From Catenuloplanes atrovinosus (GTDB taxonomy: Bacteria > Actinomycetota > Actinomycetes > Mycobacteriales > Micromonosporaceae): a stretch of 64,000 nucleotides of DNA. Location: assembly GCF_031458235.1 (NCBI RefSeq), contig NZ_JAVDYB010000001.1, forward strand, positions 5,132,001 to 5,196,000, written 5' to 3'. The notes under the pieces were generated by a model. That model had not been told where the DNA came from. It did no database searches and saw only the letters and a program-made list of their open reading frames with translations. The translations under genes were made by a program, and so were the position numbers. This document shows, one piece after another, positions 1 to 8,045 of this stretch; the first letter of the stretch is position 1; every line of letters starts with the position of its first letter.

Positions 1-75
1 GGTGACGCCGAGCAGCGCCCAGAGCAGGTTGACCGGCGTGAGCGCGTCCGCGAACCCGGTCAGCAGCGCGTCCAC
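1..75 (-). CDS. tctA: TctA-type tripartite tricarboxylate transporter large permease (N-terminal fragment)
   Basis: Only the first 25 codons are inside the window; the gene continues beyond base 1. The GTG start gives VDALLTGFADALTPVNLLWA, which fits the start of TctA, the large (about 12-span) membrane subunit that moves tri- and dicarboxylates together with TctB and the binding protein TctC. It starts one base after the tctB stop codon, so it is the third gene of a coupled tctC-tctB-tctA operon. The family call rests on this short match plus the gene order. Confidence 0.8.
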   Translation of the reverse strand, partial: MDALLTGFADALTPVNLLWALLGVT

Positions 76-76
76 G

Positions 77-565
77 TCAGAACCCCCACGGTCCGGCCGG
101 CAGGATCAGCCCGATCAGGCCGTCGAAGATCAGGAACACGGTGCCGGCCAGCGCGAACCCGTAGGCCGCGGTCCGCGTCGGGTGCGGCGCGCCGAGCAGC
201 CACGCCGCGGCCGTGAACAGCCCGGTCGCGCACAGCGTCCAGCCGGCGAACGGCAACAGCAGCGCGAACGCGATCAACGCGGCGATCAGTGCCGCCAGGC
301 GGCCCAGTCGCGCCGAGCGTTCCCGAAGAGCCGACATGGTACGAAGGGCGCCGCGCGACCGCACGCAGAGAGCGACGCCGAGCGCGCCGAGCAGCGCGCC
401 GACCAGTGCCGGGGCCGCCGCCGGACCCACCGGCCCGCCACCCCCGCGCAGCGTGGCGGCGTCGGCCAGCACCACCCCCGCACCGACGATCATGACGAGG
501 CCGAGCAGCAGGCCCGCGCGCTCCTCGCCGGCCCGGTCCGGGGCCTCTTCCTCGGGTGCCGTCAT
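77..565 (-). CDS. tctB: TctB-type tripartite tricarboxylate transporter small membrane subunit
   Basis: A 162-residue protein with about four hydrophobic segments (around residues 18-38, 55-72, 95-125 and 135-158), the size and topology of TctB, the small permease subunit. The chosen ATG (MTAPEEEAPDRAGEERAG) overlaps the tctC stop codon by four bases, which suggests translational coupling; an in-frame start further upstream would lie deep inside tctC. TctB sequences diverge strongly, so the assignment depends on the clear TctC upstream and TctA start downstream. Confidence 0.85.
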   Translation of the reverse strand: MTAPEEEAPDRAGEERAGLLLGLVMIVGAGVVLADAATLRGGGGPVGPAAAPALVGALLGALGVALCVRSRGALRTMSALRERSARLGRLAALIAALIAFALLLPFAGWTLCATGLFTAAAWLLGAPHPTRTAAYGFALAGTVFLIFDGLIGLILPAGPWGF

Positions 566-1551
566 GCCAGTCCCATCCTCGCCAGCACGTCCGCCACGCG
601 CCGCTGCTCGTCCTCGAGGAACCGCTCGAACTCCGGTCCGGTGAGCGTGGCGTCGCCCCAGCCGCGGTCCTCCAGCGTCTGCCGCCACGCCGCACTCGCG
701 GTCATGTCCGTGATCAGCTTCTCCAGCGCGGCCTCGTCCTCCGGGCTGATCCCGTCCGGCGCCACCACGCCGCGCCAGTTGGACAACTCCACGTCCACGC
801 CGGCCTCGCGCAGCGTGGGCACGTCCGGCAGCGACGGCAGCCGCTGCGCGCTGGAGACCGCGAGCGGCCGGACCGTACCGGCCTTGATCTGGGACATCAT
901 CTCGGAGACGCCGGAGACGCCCGCGGTGGCGCGGCCGGAGAGCAGCGTGGCCAGCGCCTCGCCGCCGCCGGAGTGGGCCACGTAGTTGACCCGGGCCGGG
1001 TCCGCGCCGATCGCGCCCGCGATCAGGCCGGTCAGGATCTGCTCGACGCCGCCGGCCGAGCCGCCGCTGAACGAGACGGACGGCAGGTCGGCCCGCATCC
1101 GGTCGGTCAGCTCCGCCAGGCTCCGGATCGGCGAGTCCGCGGGCACCACCAGCACCTCGTAGTCGGTGGTGAGCCGGGCCAGCGGCGTGGTCCGGTCCAG
1201 CCGCACCGGCGCGTCGTCGCTCTCGATCGCACCCACCATGACCAGGCCGAACACCATGACCTGGGTCGGATCGCCGTCGTACCGGGCGAACTGGCTGAGC
1301 CCGATCGTGCCGCCCGCGCCGGCCACGTTGTAGACCTCGGTGCGGCCGGCCGTCTCGCGCAGCGCGGCCTGCATCTCGCGCGCGGTCTGGTCCCAGCCGC
1401 CGCCGGGCGCGGCCGGCGCCATCAGCCGTAGCTGACGGCCGTGCAGGAACCCGGCGTCGGCCTGCTCGCCCCGGCCGGCCAGCGTGGTCGCGACCAGCAG
1501 GACCGCGACCAGCGCGGCCGCCGCGTACGGCATCGTGCTCCGCCAGCGCAT
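562..1551 (-). CDS. tctC: TctC-type tricarboxylate-binding protein
   Basis: A 329-residue extracytoplasmic solute receptor of the TctC/Bug family, which captures a carboxylate and delivers it to TctAB. An N-terminal hydrophobic segment (MPYAAAALVAVLLVATTLAG) serves as signal peptide or anchor. The mature part begins with the family-typical LMAPAAPGGGWDQTAREMQ, then VYNVAGAGGTIGLSQFAR and SFSGGSAGGVEQ; these glycine-rich loops form the ligand pocket of the family. Length is normal. First gene of the tctCBA operon and divergent from a tricarballylate dehydrogenase-like gene, which makes a tricarboxylate (citrate or tricarballylate) the likely substrate; that specificity is inferred. Confidence 0.9.
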   Translation of the reverse strand: MRWRSTMPYAAAALVAVLLVATTLAGRGEQADAGFLHGRQLRLMAPAAPGGGWDQTAREMQAALRETAGRTEVYNVAGAGGTIGLSQFARYDGDPTQVMVFGLVMVGAIESDDAPVRLDRTTPLARLTTDYEVLVVPADSPIRSLAELTDRMRADLPSVSFSGGSAGGVEQILTGLIAGAIGADPARVNYVAHSGGGEALATLLSGRATAGVSGVSEMMSQIKAGTVRPLAVSSAQRLPSLPDVPTLREAGVDVELSNWRGVVAPDGISPEDEAALEKLITDMTASAAWRQTLEDRGWGDATLTGPEFERFLEDEQRRVADVLARMGLA

Positions 1552-1594
1552 CCCGGCCTCACCGCCCCTCAGCGTGGACTCAACGGCCGCTCCC

Positions 1595-1602
1595 TGTATA
1601 CA
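1595..1602. promoter_or_regulatory. Putative GntR/FadR-family operator between tctC and the tcuA-like gene
   Basis: A perfect 8-bp palindrome TGTATACA lies in the 98-bp divergent intergenic region, 44 bp from the tctC start and 48 bp from the GTG of the flavoprotein gene. The form T-G-T-N-N-A-C-A is the usual core of FCD-type GntR operators. A single site could control both directions. The regulator is not adjacent; the only GntR gene in the window is at 42955. Confidence 0.5.
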
Positions 1603-1649
1603 TTCAGCCGGTTGGATCTTCAAGCTTCTCAATGTTGCCGGAGGGACGC

Positions 1650-3092
1650 GTGTCGTACGACGTCGTGGTGGTGGGCGGTGGCAACGCGGGGTTCTGCGCG
1701 GCGCTGGCCGCGGCCGGTCGGGGGCGCCGGGTCCTGCTGCTGGAGAAGGGCCTGCCGGACGAGGCGGGCGGCAACAGCTACTACACGGCCGGCGCGTTCC
1801 GGGTGGCGCACGGCGGGCTGCCGGACCTGGCCGGCATCGTCGATCACGACGACCGGCACGCGGAGACCGTGCTGCCGCCGTACCCGCCGGAGGACTTCGT
1901 CCGCGATCTGGAGCGGGTGACCGAGGGCCGCACCGATCCGGAGCTGGCCGCCACCGTGGCCGGGGAGAGCCGGTCCGCGCTGGGCTGGCTGCGCACGCTC
2001 GGGCTGCGCTTCCGGCTGATGTACGAACGGCAGTCCTATCAGGACGCGGACGGCCGGCACGTGTTCTGGGGCGGGCTCGCGGTGGGCAGCACCGGCGGCG
2101 GCAAGGGCCTGATCGCGCAGCACACCGCGGCCGCCGCCGAGGCCGGGATCGAGGTCCGCTACGGGCACCGTGCCGAGCGGCTGCTGACCGAGGACGGCCG
2201 CGTGACCGGCGTGGCCCACGCGGACGGCGAAATCCGTGCCGAGTCCGTGGTGCTGGCCGCGGGCGGGTTCGAGGCGGACCCGGAGTGGCGGCGCGCGCAC
2301 CTCGGCGACGGCTGGGAGCGCGCGCGGGTCCGCGGCACGCCGCTGAACACCGGCGACATGCTGCGCGCCGCGCTCGCGGCCGGTGCGGCGCGCGGCGGCG
2401 ACTGGTCCTCCTGCCACAGCGTGGCGTGGGACGCCGGCGCGCCCGCCACCGGCGACCGGACGCTGACGAACCGGCTGACCCGGCAGAGCTACCCGCTCGG
2501 CATCGTGGTGAACCGGGACGGGCGGCGGTTCCTGGACGAGGGCGCGGACTTCCGCAACTACACCTACGCGCGGTACGGCGGGGAGATCCTGCGGCAGCCG
2601 GGCGGCGTGGCGTTCCAGGTCTTCGACGCGGAGATCCGCCCGCTGCTGCGCACCGAGGAGTACGACGCACCGGGCGCGAGCGTGGTGGTGGCGGACACGC
2701 TGGACGCGCTGGCGCGCGGCATGGGCGTGCCGGCGGACACGCTCACCGCCACCGTGACCGGCTTCAACGACTCGATCGACGAGACCGTCCGCTTCGACCC
2801 GTCCATCAAGGACGGACGCGCGGCGCGCACCACACCGCCGAAGAGCAACTGGGCGCTGCCGATCCGCACGGCGCCGTTCTACGCGTTCGCAGTGACCTGC
2901 GGCATCACGTTCACGTTCGGCGGGCTGCGCGCGGACCCGCACGGGCGCGTGCTGACCGGCGGCGGCACGCCGCTGCCCGGCCTGTTCGTCTGCGGCGAGA
3001 TGCTCGGCGGGCTGTTCAGCGGCAACTACCCGGGCGGCTCCGGGCTGACCGCGGGCGCGGTGATCGGCCGCCGCGCCGGACTGCTGGCCTGA
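1650..3092 (+). CDS. tcuA: FAD-dependent tricarballylate dehydrogenase-like flavoprotein
   Basis: A 480-residue flavoprotein of the fumarate reductase/succinate dehydrogenase flavoprotein family, closest in architecture to TcuA, which oxidises tricarballylate to cis-aconitate. The N-terminus carries the FAD Rossmann motif VVVGGGNAGFCAALAAA followed by LLLEKG; HVFWGGLAVGSTGGGKGL and the C-terminal FAD loop LFSGNYPGGSGLTAGAVIG fit the family. The GTG at 1650 is preferred over the in-frame ATG at 1632 because GGAGG sits five bases upstream of it. Divergent from tctCBA, so uptake and first oxidation of the acid are probably co-regulated. No TcuB-like electron-transfer partner is visible here. Substrate specificity is inferred. 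Confidence 0.85.
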   Translation: MSYDVVVVGGGNAGFCAALAAAGRGRRVLLLEKGLPDEAGGNSYYTAGAFRVAHGGLPDLAGIVDHDDRHAETVLPPYPPEDFVRDLERVTEGRTDPELAATVAGESRSALGWLRTLGLRFRLMYERQSYQDADGRHVFWGGLAVGSTGGGKGLIAQHTAAAAEAGIEVRYGHRAERLLTEDGRVTGVAHADGEIRAESVVLAAGGFEADPEWRRAHLGDGWERARVRGTPLNTGDMLRAALAAGAARGGDWSSCHSVAWDAGAPATGDRTLTNRLTRQSYPLGIVVNRDGRRFLDEGADFRNYTYARYGGEILRQPGGVAFQVFDAEIRPLLRTEEYDAPGASVVVADTLDALARGMGVPADTLTATVTGFNDSIDETVRFDPSIKDGRAARTTPPKSNWALPIRTAPFYAFAVTCGITFTFGGLRADPHGRVLTGGGTPLPGLFVCGEMLGGLFSGNYPGGSGLTAGAVIGRRAGLLA

Positions 3093-3100
3093 GCCTGGGG

Positions 3101-3766
3101 TCAGTCGTCCGGGCTGACCAGGCCGGTGCGGTACGCGTGGACCACGGCCTGCACGCGGTCGCGCAGGCCGAGCTTGGTGAGGATGCGGGAGACGTACGTC
3201 TTGACCGTCTCGGCGCCGATCACCAACTCCGTCGCGATCTCCGCGTTCGAGTGCCCGGCCGCGATCAGGCGCAGCACCTCCAGCTCGCGCGGCGTGAGCG
3301 TGGACGCCGCGGCGGCGGCCGGGTCGGCGGGGCGCAGGCGGGCCGCGTACCGGCCGATCAGCCGGCGAGTGACCTCGGGCGCGATCAGCGAATCGCCGCG
3401 CGCGACCGTCCGCACGCCGGCGATCAGCGCCTGCGGCGACGCGTCCTTGAGCAGGAACCCGGCCGCGCCCGCGCGCAGCGCCTCGTAGACGTACTCGTCC
3501 AGGTTGAACGTGGTCACGACCAGCACCTTCATCGGGTCCTGGACGCCGGCGCCGGCCAGCCGGCGGGTGGCCTCGATGCCGTCCATGACCGGCATGCGCA
3601 CGTCCATCACCACCACGTCCGGCCGCAGCCGCAGCGCGGTGTCCACGGCCGACCTCCCGTCGCTCGCCTCGCCGACCACGGTCAGGTCGTCCTGCGAGTC
3701 CAGGATCGTGACGAACCCGGTACGCACCAGCGCCTGGTCATCCGCGACGAGCACCGAGACGGTCAT
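3101..3766 (-). CDS. NarL/FixJ-type response regulator
   Basis: A 221-residue response regulator: receiver domain (residues 1-120) with acidic pocket VADDQ, phosphoacceptor Asp55 in VVMDVRMP and the conserved Lys in LLKDAS, then a LuxR-type DNA-binding domain (about 150-215; LTPRELEVLRLIAAGHSNAE). The start ATG overlaps the end of the upstream kinase gene (3763-3766), so the pair is co-translated. Ends eight bases from the stop of the convergent tcuA-like gene with no visible hairpin. Targets are unknown. Confidence 0.93.
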   Translation of the reverse strand: MTVSVLVADDQALVRTGFVTILDSQDDLTVVGEASDGRSAVDTALRLRPDVVVMDVRMPVMDGIEATRRLAGAGVQDPMKVLVVTTFNLDEYVYEALRAGAAGFLLKDASPQALIAGVRTVARGDSLIAPEVTRRLIGRYAARLRPADPAAAAASTLTPRELEVLRLIAAGHSNAEIATELVIGAETVKTYVSRILTKLGLRDRVQAVVHAYRTGLVSPDD

Positions 3767-4962
3767 GCCGGATCTCCGATCGGAATGCGGGCCCGGACGG
3801 TGAAGCCGCCGTCCGGGGCGGGGCCGGCGTCGAACTCGCCGCCGAACAGCTCGACGCGATCGCGCAGCCCGGCCAGGCCTCGGCCGGAACCGCCCACACC
3901 GGGCGCGGGGCGGCGCGTGGTCGCGGCCGACGTGGTGATCTCGATGTCCACGCCCTCGCTGCGGTGGTCGAGCCGGACCAGCGTCGGGCGGCCGGTCGCG
4001 TACTTGAGCGCGTTGGTCAGCGCCTCCTGCACCACCCGGTACGCGGTCAGCTCGCGGCCCGCGCCCAGGTCCGGCCGGTCACCGCGCTCGACCAGCTCGA
4101 TCGGCTGGCCGGCCGCGCGCGACTGCTCCACCAGGTCCGGCACCTGCGCCAGCGTGGGCAGCCGGTCCATCGGCGCGCGCCGGGCCGGGTCCAGCACGCC
4201 GAGCAGGTCGCGCAGCTCGCCCAGCGCGCGGCGGCCGGTCTCGCCGATCGCGGCCAGGTTCGCCGTCACCTTCTCCTCCGAGGACGCCACGAACTGCGCG
4301 GCGCCGGCCTGCACCACCATCGCCGTGACGTGGTGGGTGACCACGTCGTGCAGCTCGCGGGCGATCCGCTCCCGCTCCGCGGCCAGCGCGGTCCGCGCGG
4401 CCAGCCGGCGGCGCTCGGCCTCCGAGGCGCGCGACCAGCGGGCCCACGCGCCGACCAGCCAGGCGCCGGCCAGCGCCAGGTAGAACAGCGGGAACCCGTC
4501 CGCGGACGTGGGCGACCCGGCCGCGATCAGCGCGGCGGTGAGCAGCGCGTACCCGGCGGTCGCGACCGCGGCGACGGTACGGCGCAGCCGCCGCTGGTAC
4601 GCGCCCGCGCTGTACAGCGCCACCAGCAGGCCGACGCTGGCGAACGTCACGTACCCGCGCAGTTCCTGGACGGCGAAGCCGGTCGCGACCAGGGCGAGCG
4701 CGGTCTCCGGCCGGGTGCGGCGCAGCACCAGCGGCAGCGTCATGGCGAGCCCGGCCGCGACGCCGAGCGCGTCCAGCGGCCGGGCCGGCAGCTCACCGAG
4801 CCGGCTGCCGATCTCCGCCAGTGGCGGGAGGAAGCCGAGCACCGCGTAGAGCAGCGCGATCATCCCGTCGCGGGCCGTGATGCCGCGGCGTTGCCAGCGG
4901 GCTACCAGGTCGAGGGTCCACGGCAGACGCAGCAGCACCCGGGCAGCGTAGCGGTTGCCCAT
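3763..4962 (-). CDS. NarL-family membrane sensor histidine kinase
   Basis: A 399-residue kinase with four to six membrane helices in residues 30-175, then a HisKA_3 dimerisation domain with phosphoacceptor His205 in RIARELHDVVTHHVTAM, and a HATPase_c domain (AYRVVQEALTNALKY; GSGRGLAGLRDRVELFGG). This is the DesK/NarX-like layout that pairs with LuxR-type regulators such as the overlapping 3101-3766 gene. The ATG at 4962 is chosen because AAGGAG lies six bases upstream; a GTG-initiated 16-residue extension exists. No extracellular sensor domain is present, so the signal is probably membrane-borne. Confidence 0.93.
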   Translation of the reverse strand: MGNRYAARVLLRLPWTLDLVARWQRRGITARDGMIALLYAVLGFLPPLAEIGSRLGELPARPLDALGVAAGLAMTLPLVLRRTRPETALALVATGFAVQELRGYVTFASVGLLVALYSAGAYQRRLRRTVAAVATAGYALLTAALIAAGSPTSADGFPLFYLALAGAWLVGAWARWSRASEAERRRLAARTALAAERERIARELHDVVTHHVTAMVVQAGAAQFVASSEEKVTANLAAIGETGRRALGELRDLLGVLDPARRAPMDRLPTLAQVPDLVEQSRAAGQPIELVERGDRPDLGAGRELTAYRVVQEALTNALKYATGRPTLVRLDHRSEGVDIEITTSAATTRRPAPGVGGSGRGLAGLRDRVELFGGEFDAGPAPDGGFTVRARIPIGDPA

Positions 4963-5182
4963 CGGCGGCTCCTTCGCGTCCGGCGCGGCGGTGGTGCCGC
5001 GCGACACCACCGACGCTACGGTCGCGCTGGAGCGGGCGAATCCCCGTCCGGGGATCAGCCCGGGGTCCCCCGCGCGGGGGACGCGCTCACGTCCCGGGCG
5101 CGATCGTGCCGGTGCAGAACGCGTTGGCCAGGTTCGGCCCGTTCTCTCGCGTTGCCGCGGCGTGCGTCGCGGCCTACTCTAA

Positions 5183-5193
5183 AACCTAAGGTT
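5183..5193. promoter_or_regulatory. Perfect palindrome upstream of the GH3 gene
   Basis: AACCTAAGGTT is a perfect 11-bp palindrome 21 bases before the GH3 start, nested inside a second inverted pair AAAACC (5181-5186) and GGTTTT (5199-5204). The ribosome site GGAGGA follows at 5205-5210. The position is where a repressor would block transcription or early elongation. It does not resemble a CebR site; the regulator family is not evident. Confidence 0.4.
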
Positions 5194-5214
5194 CACTTGG
5201 TTTTGGAGGACGGA

Positions 5215-7365
5215 ATGCCGGACGAGCTGAGCACGGCGGAGAAGGCGGCGCTGACCAGCGGCAGCGAGTTCTGGCGGACCACCGCGGTGGGCGACGTGCC
5301 CGACGTCATGCTCACCGACGGGCCGCACGGCGTGCGCAAGCAGCTCACCGGCGCGGACCACCTCGGCCTGCTGGCCAGCGAGCCGAGCACCTGCTTCCCG
5401 CCGGCCGTGGCGCTCGGCTCGACCTGGGACCCGGCGCTGGTGCGGCGGGTCGGCGAGGCGCTCGGCGACGAGGCCCGCGCGATGGACGTCGCCGTGCTGC
5501 TCGGCCCCGGCATCAACCTCAAGCGCACGCCGCTCGGCGGCCGCAACTTCGAGTACTACGCGGAGGACCCGCTGCTCATCGGCGTGCTCGCCACCGAGTG
5601 GGTGCGCGGGCTGCAGAGCCGCGGCGTGGGCGCGTCACTCAAGCACTTCGCGGTCAACAGCCAGGAGACCGACCGCATGCGGGTCAGCGCGGACGTGGAC
5701 GAGCGCACGCTGCGCGAGCTCTACCTGCGCGCGTTCCAGCGGGTGGTGCGCGAGGCCCGGCCGTGGACCGTGATGTGCGCGTACAACCGGATCAACGGCG
5801 TGCACGCGGCGGAGAACCGCTGGCTGCTCACCGACGTGCTGCGCGGCGAGTGGGGCTTCGACGGCGTGGTCGTCTCCGACTGGGGCGCGGTGGTGGACCG
5901 GGTCGCGGCCGTCCGCGCCGGGCTGGACCTGACCATGCCGGGACCGGACCCGGCCGGCGACCGCGCGCTGGTCGCCGCCGTGCGGGACGGCACGCTGGAT
6001 CCGGCCGCCCTGGACACCGCCGCGGCGCGGGTGCGCGCGCTGGTCGCCCGCGCCGCCGACGCGGCGGCGGCGCCGGTCGACGCGGACGCGCACCACGCGC
6101 TGGCCCGGGAGGTGGCCGCGCGCGGCATCGTGCTGCTGAAGAACGACGGCGGCCTGCTCCCGCTGCCTGAGTCCGGCACCTCGATCGCGCTGATCGGGCG
6201 CGCGCCGCGGTTCCAGGGCGGCGGCAGCTCGCAGATCAACCCGACCCGGGTCGACGACCTGGTCGCCGAGGTCGCGGCGCTCACCTCCGCGCCGGTCGCC
6301 CACGTGGACGGCGCGGACCCGGAGCGGGCGGTCGCGGCGGCCCGGGCCGCGGACGTGGCGGTGGTGCTGGCGAGCAGCGGGAACGAGACCGAGGGCCTGG
6401 ACCGGGACAGCCTGGAGCTGCCCGCGGAGCAGCTCGCGCTCATCGGCCGGGTGGTGGCGGCGAACCCGCGTACCGTGGTGGTGCTGACCAACGGCGCCGT
6501 GGTGCTGACCTCGCCGTGGGACGCGGCCGTGCCCGCCGTGGTGGAGAGCTGGCTGCTCGGCCAGGCGGCCGGTGGCGCGCTGGCCGACGTGCTGTTCGGC
6601 CGGGTCAACCCGTCCGGGCGGCTGGCCGAGACGATCCCGCTGCGGCTGGAGGACCATCCGTCCTACCTGGATTTCCCCGGCGAGGGCGGCCACGTGCGGT
6701 ACGGCGAGGGCCTGTTCGCCGGTTACCGGGGCTTCGACGCGCGGCGGCAGGCGGTGGCGTACCCGTTCGGCCACGGCCTGTCCTACACCCGGTTCGGCTA
6801 CGGCCCGGCCACCGCGGACACCGACGGCTCCGGCGTGGTGGTGCGGGTGCCGGTGACGAACGAGGGCGCGCGGGACGGCCGCGAGGTGGTGCAGGTCTAC
6901 GCGAGCCTGCCCGGGTCGGCGGTGCGCCGCGCGCCGCGCGAGCTGAAGGGCTTCACGGTGGTGGAGGTGCCGGCCGGCGCGACCGTCACCGCGGAGGTCC
7001 GGATCGCGCGCGACGACCTGGCCTACTGGGACGTGCGACTGGGCCGGTGGGCGGTCGAGGGCGGCGCGTATCTGCTGGAGGCCGGCGCCTCGTCCCGGGA
7101 CCTGCGCACCGCGGTCACGGTCGAGGTGACCGGCGACGACACCCGCGTGCCGCTGAGCGCCGACTCCACGCTCGGCGAGTGGATGGCCGACCCGCGCGGC
7201 GCCCGCGTGCTGACCGGGGCGCTCGCCGGCGGTCCACCCGGCATCCTCTCCGACCCGGAGGCGCTGACCTTCCTCGGCAGCCTCCCGCTGAGCCGGCTCG
7301 CCGCGTTCGGCCAGGGGCCGGACGCGGCGGCGCTGGCCCGGCTGGTCGAGGCCGCCAACGCCTGA
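5215..7365 (+). CDS. Glycoside hydrolase family 3 beta-glycosidase
   Basis: A 716-residue GH3 enzyme, cytoplasmic because there is no signal peptide. Domain order: (beta/alpha)8 barrel (about 1-280) with the substrate-loop motif KHFAVNSQETDR and catalytic nucleophile Asp222 in VVVSDWGAV; alpha/beta sandwich (about 300-520); C-terminal fibronectin-III-like domain (about 590-680; VPVTNEGARDGREVVQVY). It would hydrolyse short beta-linked oligosaccharides (beta-glucosidase or beta-xylosidase; the sequence does not decide). The frame stays open upstream of the start; ATG 5215 is chosen because GGAGGA precedes it and homology begins just after it. Convergent with the GNAT gene, nine bases away. Confidence 0.92.
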   Translation: MPDELSTAEKAALTSGSEFWRTTAVGDVPDVMLTDGPHGVRKQLTGADHLGLLASEPSTCFPPAVALGSTWDPALVRRVGEALGDEARAMDVAVLLGPGINLKRTPLGGRNFEYYAEDPLLIGVLATEWVRGLQSRGVGASLKHFAVNSQETDRMRVSADVDERTLRELYLRAFQRVVREARPWTVMCAYNRINGVHAAENRWLLTDVLRGEWGFDGVVVSDWGAVVDRVAAVRAGLDLTMPGPDPAGDRALVAAVRDGTLDPAALDTAAARVRALVARAADAAAAPVDADAHHALAREVAARGIVLLKNDGGLLPLPESGTSIALIGRAPRFQGGGSSQINPTRVDDLVAEVAALTSAPVAHVDGADPERAVAAARAADVAVVLASSGNETEGLDRDSLELPAEQLALIGRVVAANPRTVVVLTNGAVVLTSPWDAAVPAVVESWLLGQAAGGALADVLFGRVNPSGRLAETIPLRLEDHPSYLDFPGEGGHVRYGEGLFAGYRGFDARRQAVAYPFGHGLSYTRFGYGPATADTDGSGVVVRVPVTNEGARDGREVVQVYASLPGSAVRRAPRELKGFTVVEVPAGATVTAEVRIARDDLAYWDVRLGRWAVEGGAYLLEAGASSRDLRTAVTVEVTGDDTRVPLSADSTLGEWMADPRGARVLTGALAGGPPGILSDPEALTFLGSLPLSRLAAFGQGPDAAALARLVEAANA

Positions 7366-7374
7366 CCGGCGGCT

Positions 7375-7905
7375 CTAGAGGGCCTTGTGGAAGACCAGGA
7401 AGTCGCAGGGCGTGGCGACCTTCGGCGCGAGCGCCGGGTACGCCTCCGCGAAGTCGGCCTTGTGCACGATCCGGTAGCCGCTACGGGTGTACCAGTCGCG
7501 CAGGAACGCCTTGACCGGGTGCTCCCACTCCGTCGGGTACAGCAGCTCGAGCTGCATGACGGCCAGCCCCTGCCCGCGCGCCCAGTCCTCCGCGAACGCG
7601 ACCAGGTCGCGCCCGATGCCGGTGCCGCGGTGCCCGGGGTGCGCGGCCAGCATGCCGAACTCGCCCTCGCCGCCGGGGAGCCGCCGCACCCGGACGGCGC
7701 CGACCAGCGCGGGGCCGAGCCGGGCCACCGCGATCTCGCCGGCCCGGATGAACGAGGCGATCTCGGCCGCGTCGGTGCGGGCCGCCTCGTCCCGCCAGAT
7801 GCCCTTCTCGCCGGTCGCGTAGACCTCGTTGACCAGCGCGGTCACCTCGGCCACCAGCGCCGCGTCGGCGGCGGAGTCGGCGGGGAGCAGCGAGATGTCG
7901 GCCAT
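7375..7905 (-). CDS. GNAT-family N-acetyltransferase
   Basis: A 176-residue protein with the GNAT acetyl-CoA site: beta4 FGMLAAHPGHRGTGIGRDLV contains the pyrophosphate-binding loop R/Q-x-x-G-x-G/A, and the C-terminal WYTRSGYRIVHK is the usual beta5/alpha4 region. It transfers an acetyl group from acetyl-CoA to an amine; the substrate is unknown. ATG 7905 is preferred to upstream in-frame codons because GGAAGGAA lies about seven bases before it. It is monocistronic and divergent from the lysozyme-like gene. Confidence 0.87.
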   Translation of the reverse strand: MADISLLPADSAADAALVAEVTALVNEVYATGEKGIWRDEAARTDAAEIASFIRAGEIAVARLGPALVGAVRVRRLPGGEGEFGMLAAHPGHRGTGIGRDLVAFAEDWARGQGLAVMQLELLYPTEWEHPVKAFLRDWYTRSGYRIVHKADFAEAYPALAPKVATPCDFLVFHKAL

Positions 7906-8045
7906 GGGGACGTTCCTTCCCGAGTGGTGTTCCGGCAAGTATGGACCCGGACGCGCGCGGAGCCGCCCGCACATCCGTCCACCGGCCCACCGCCAAAAAC
8001 CCTTAAATCCCGCCATAGCGGTACGGTGATCCCTACGCTCTTCGC

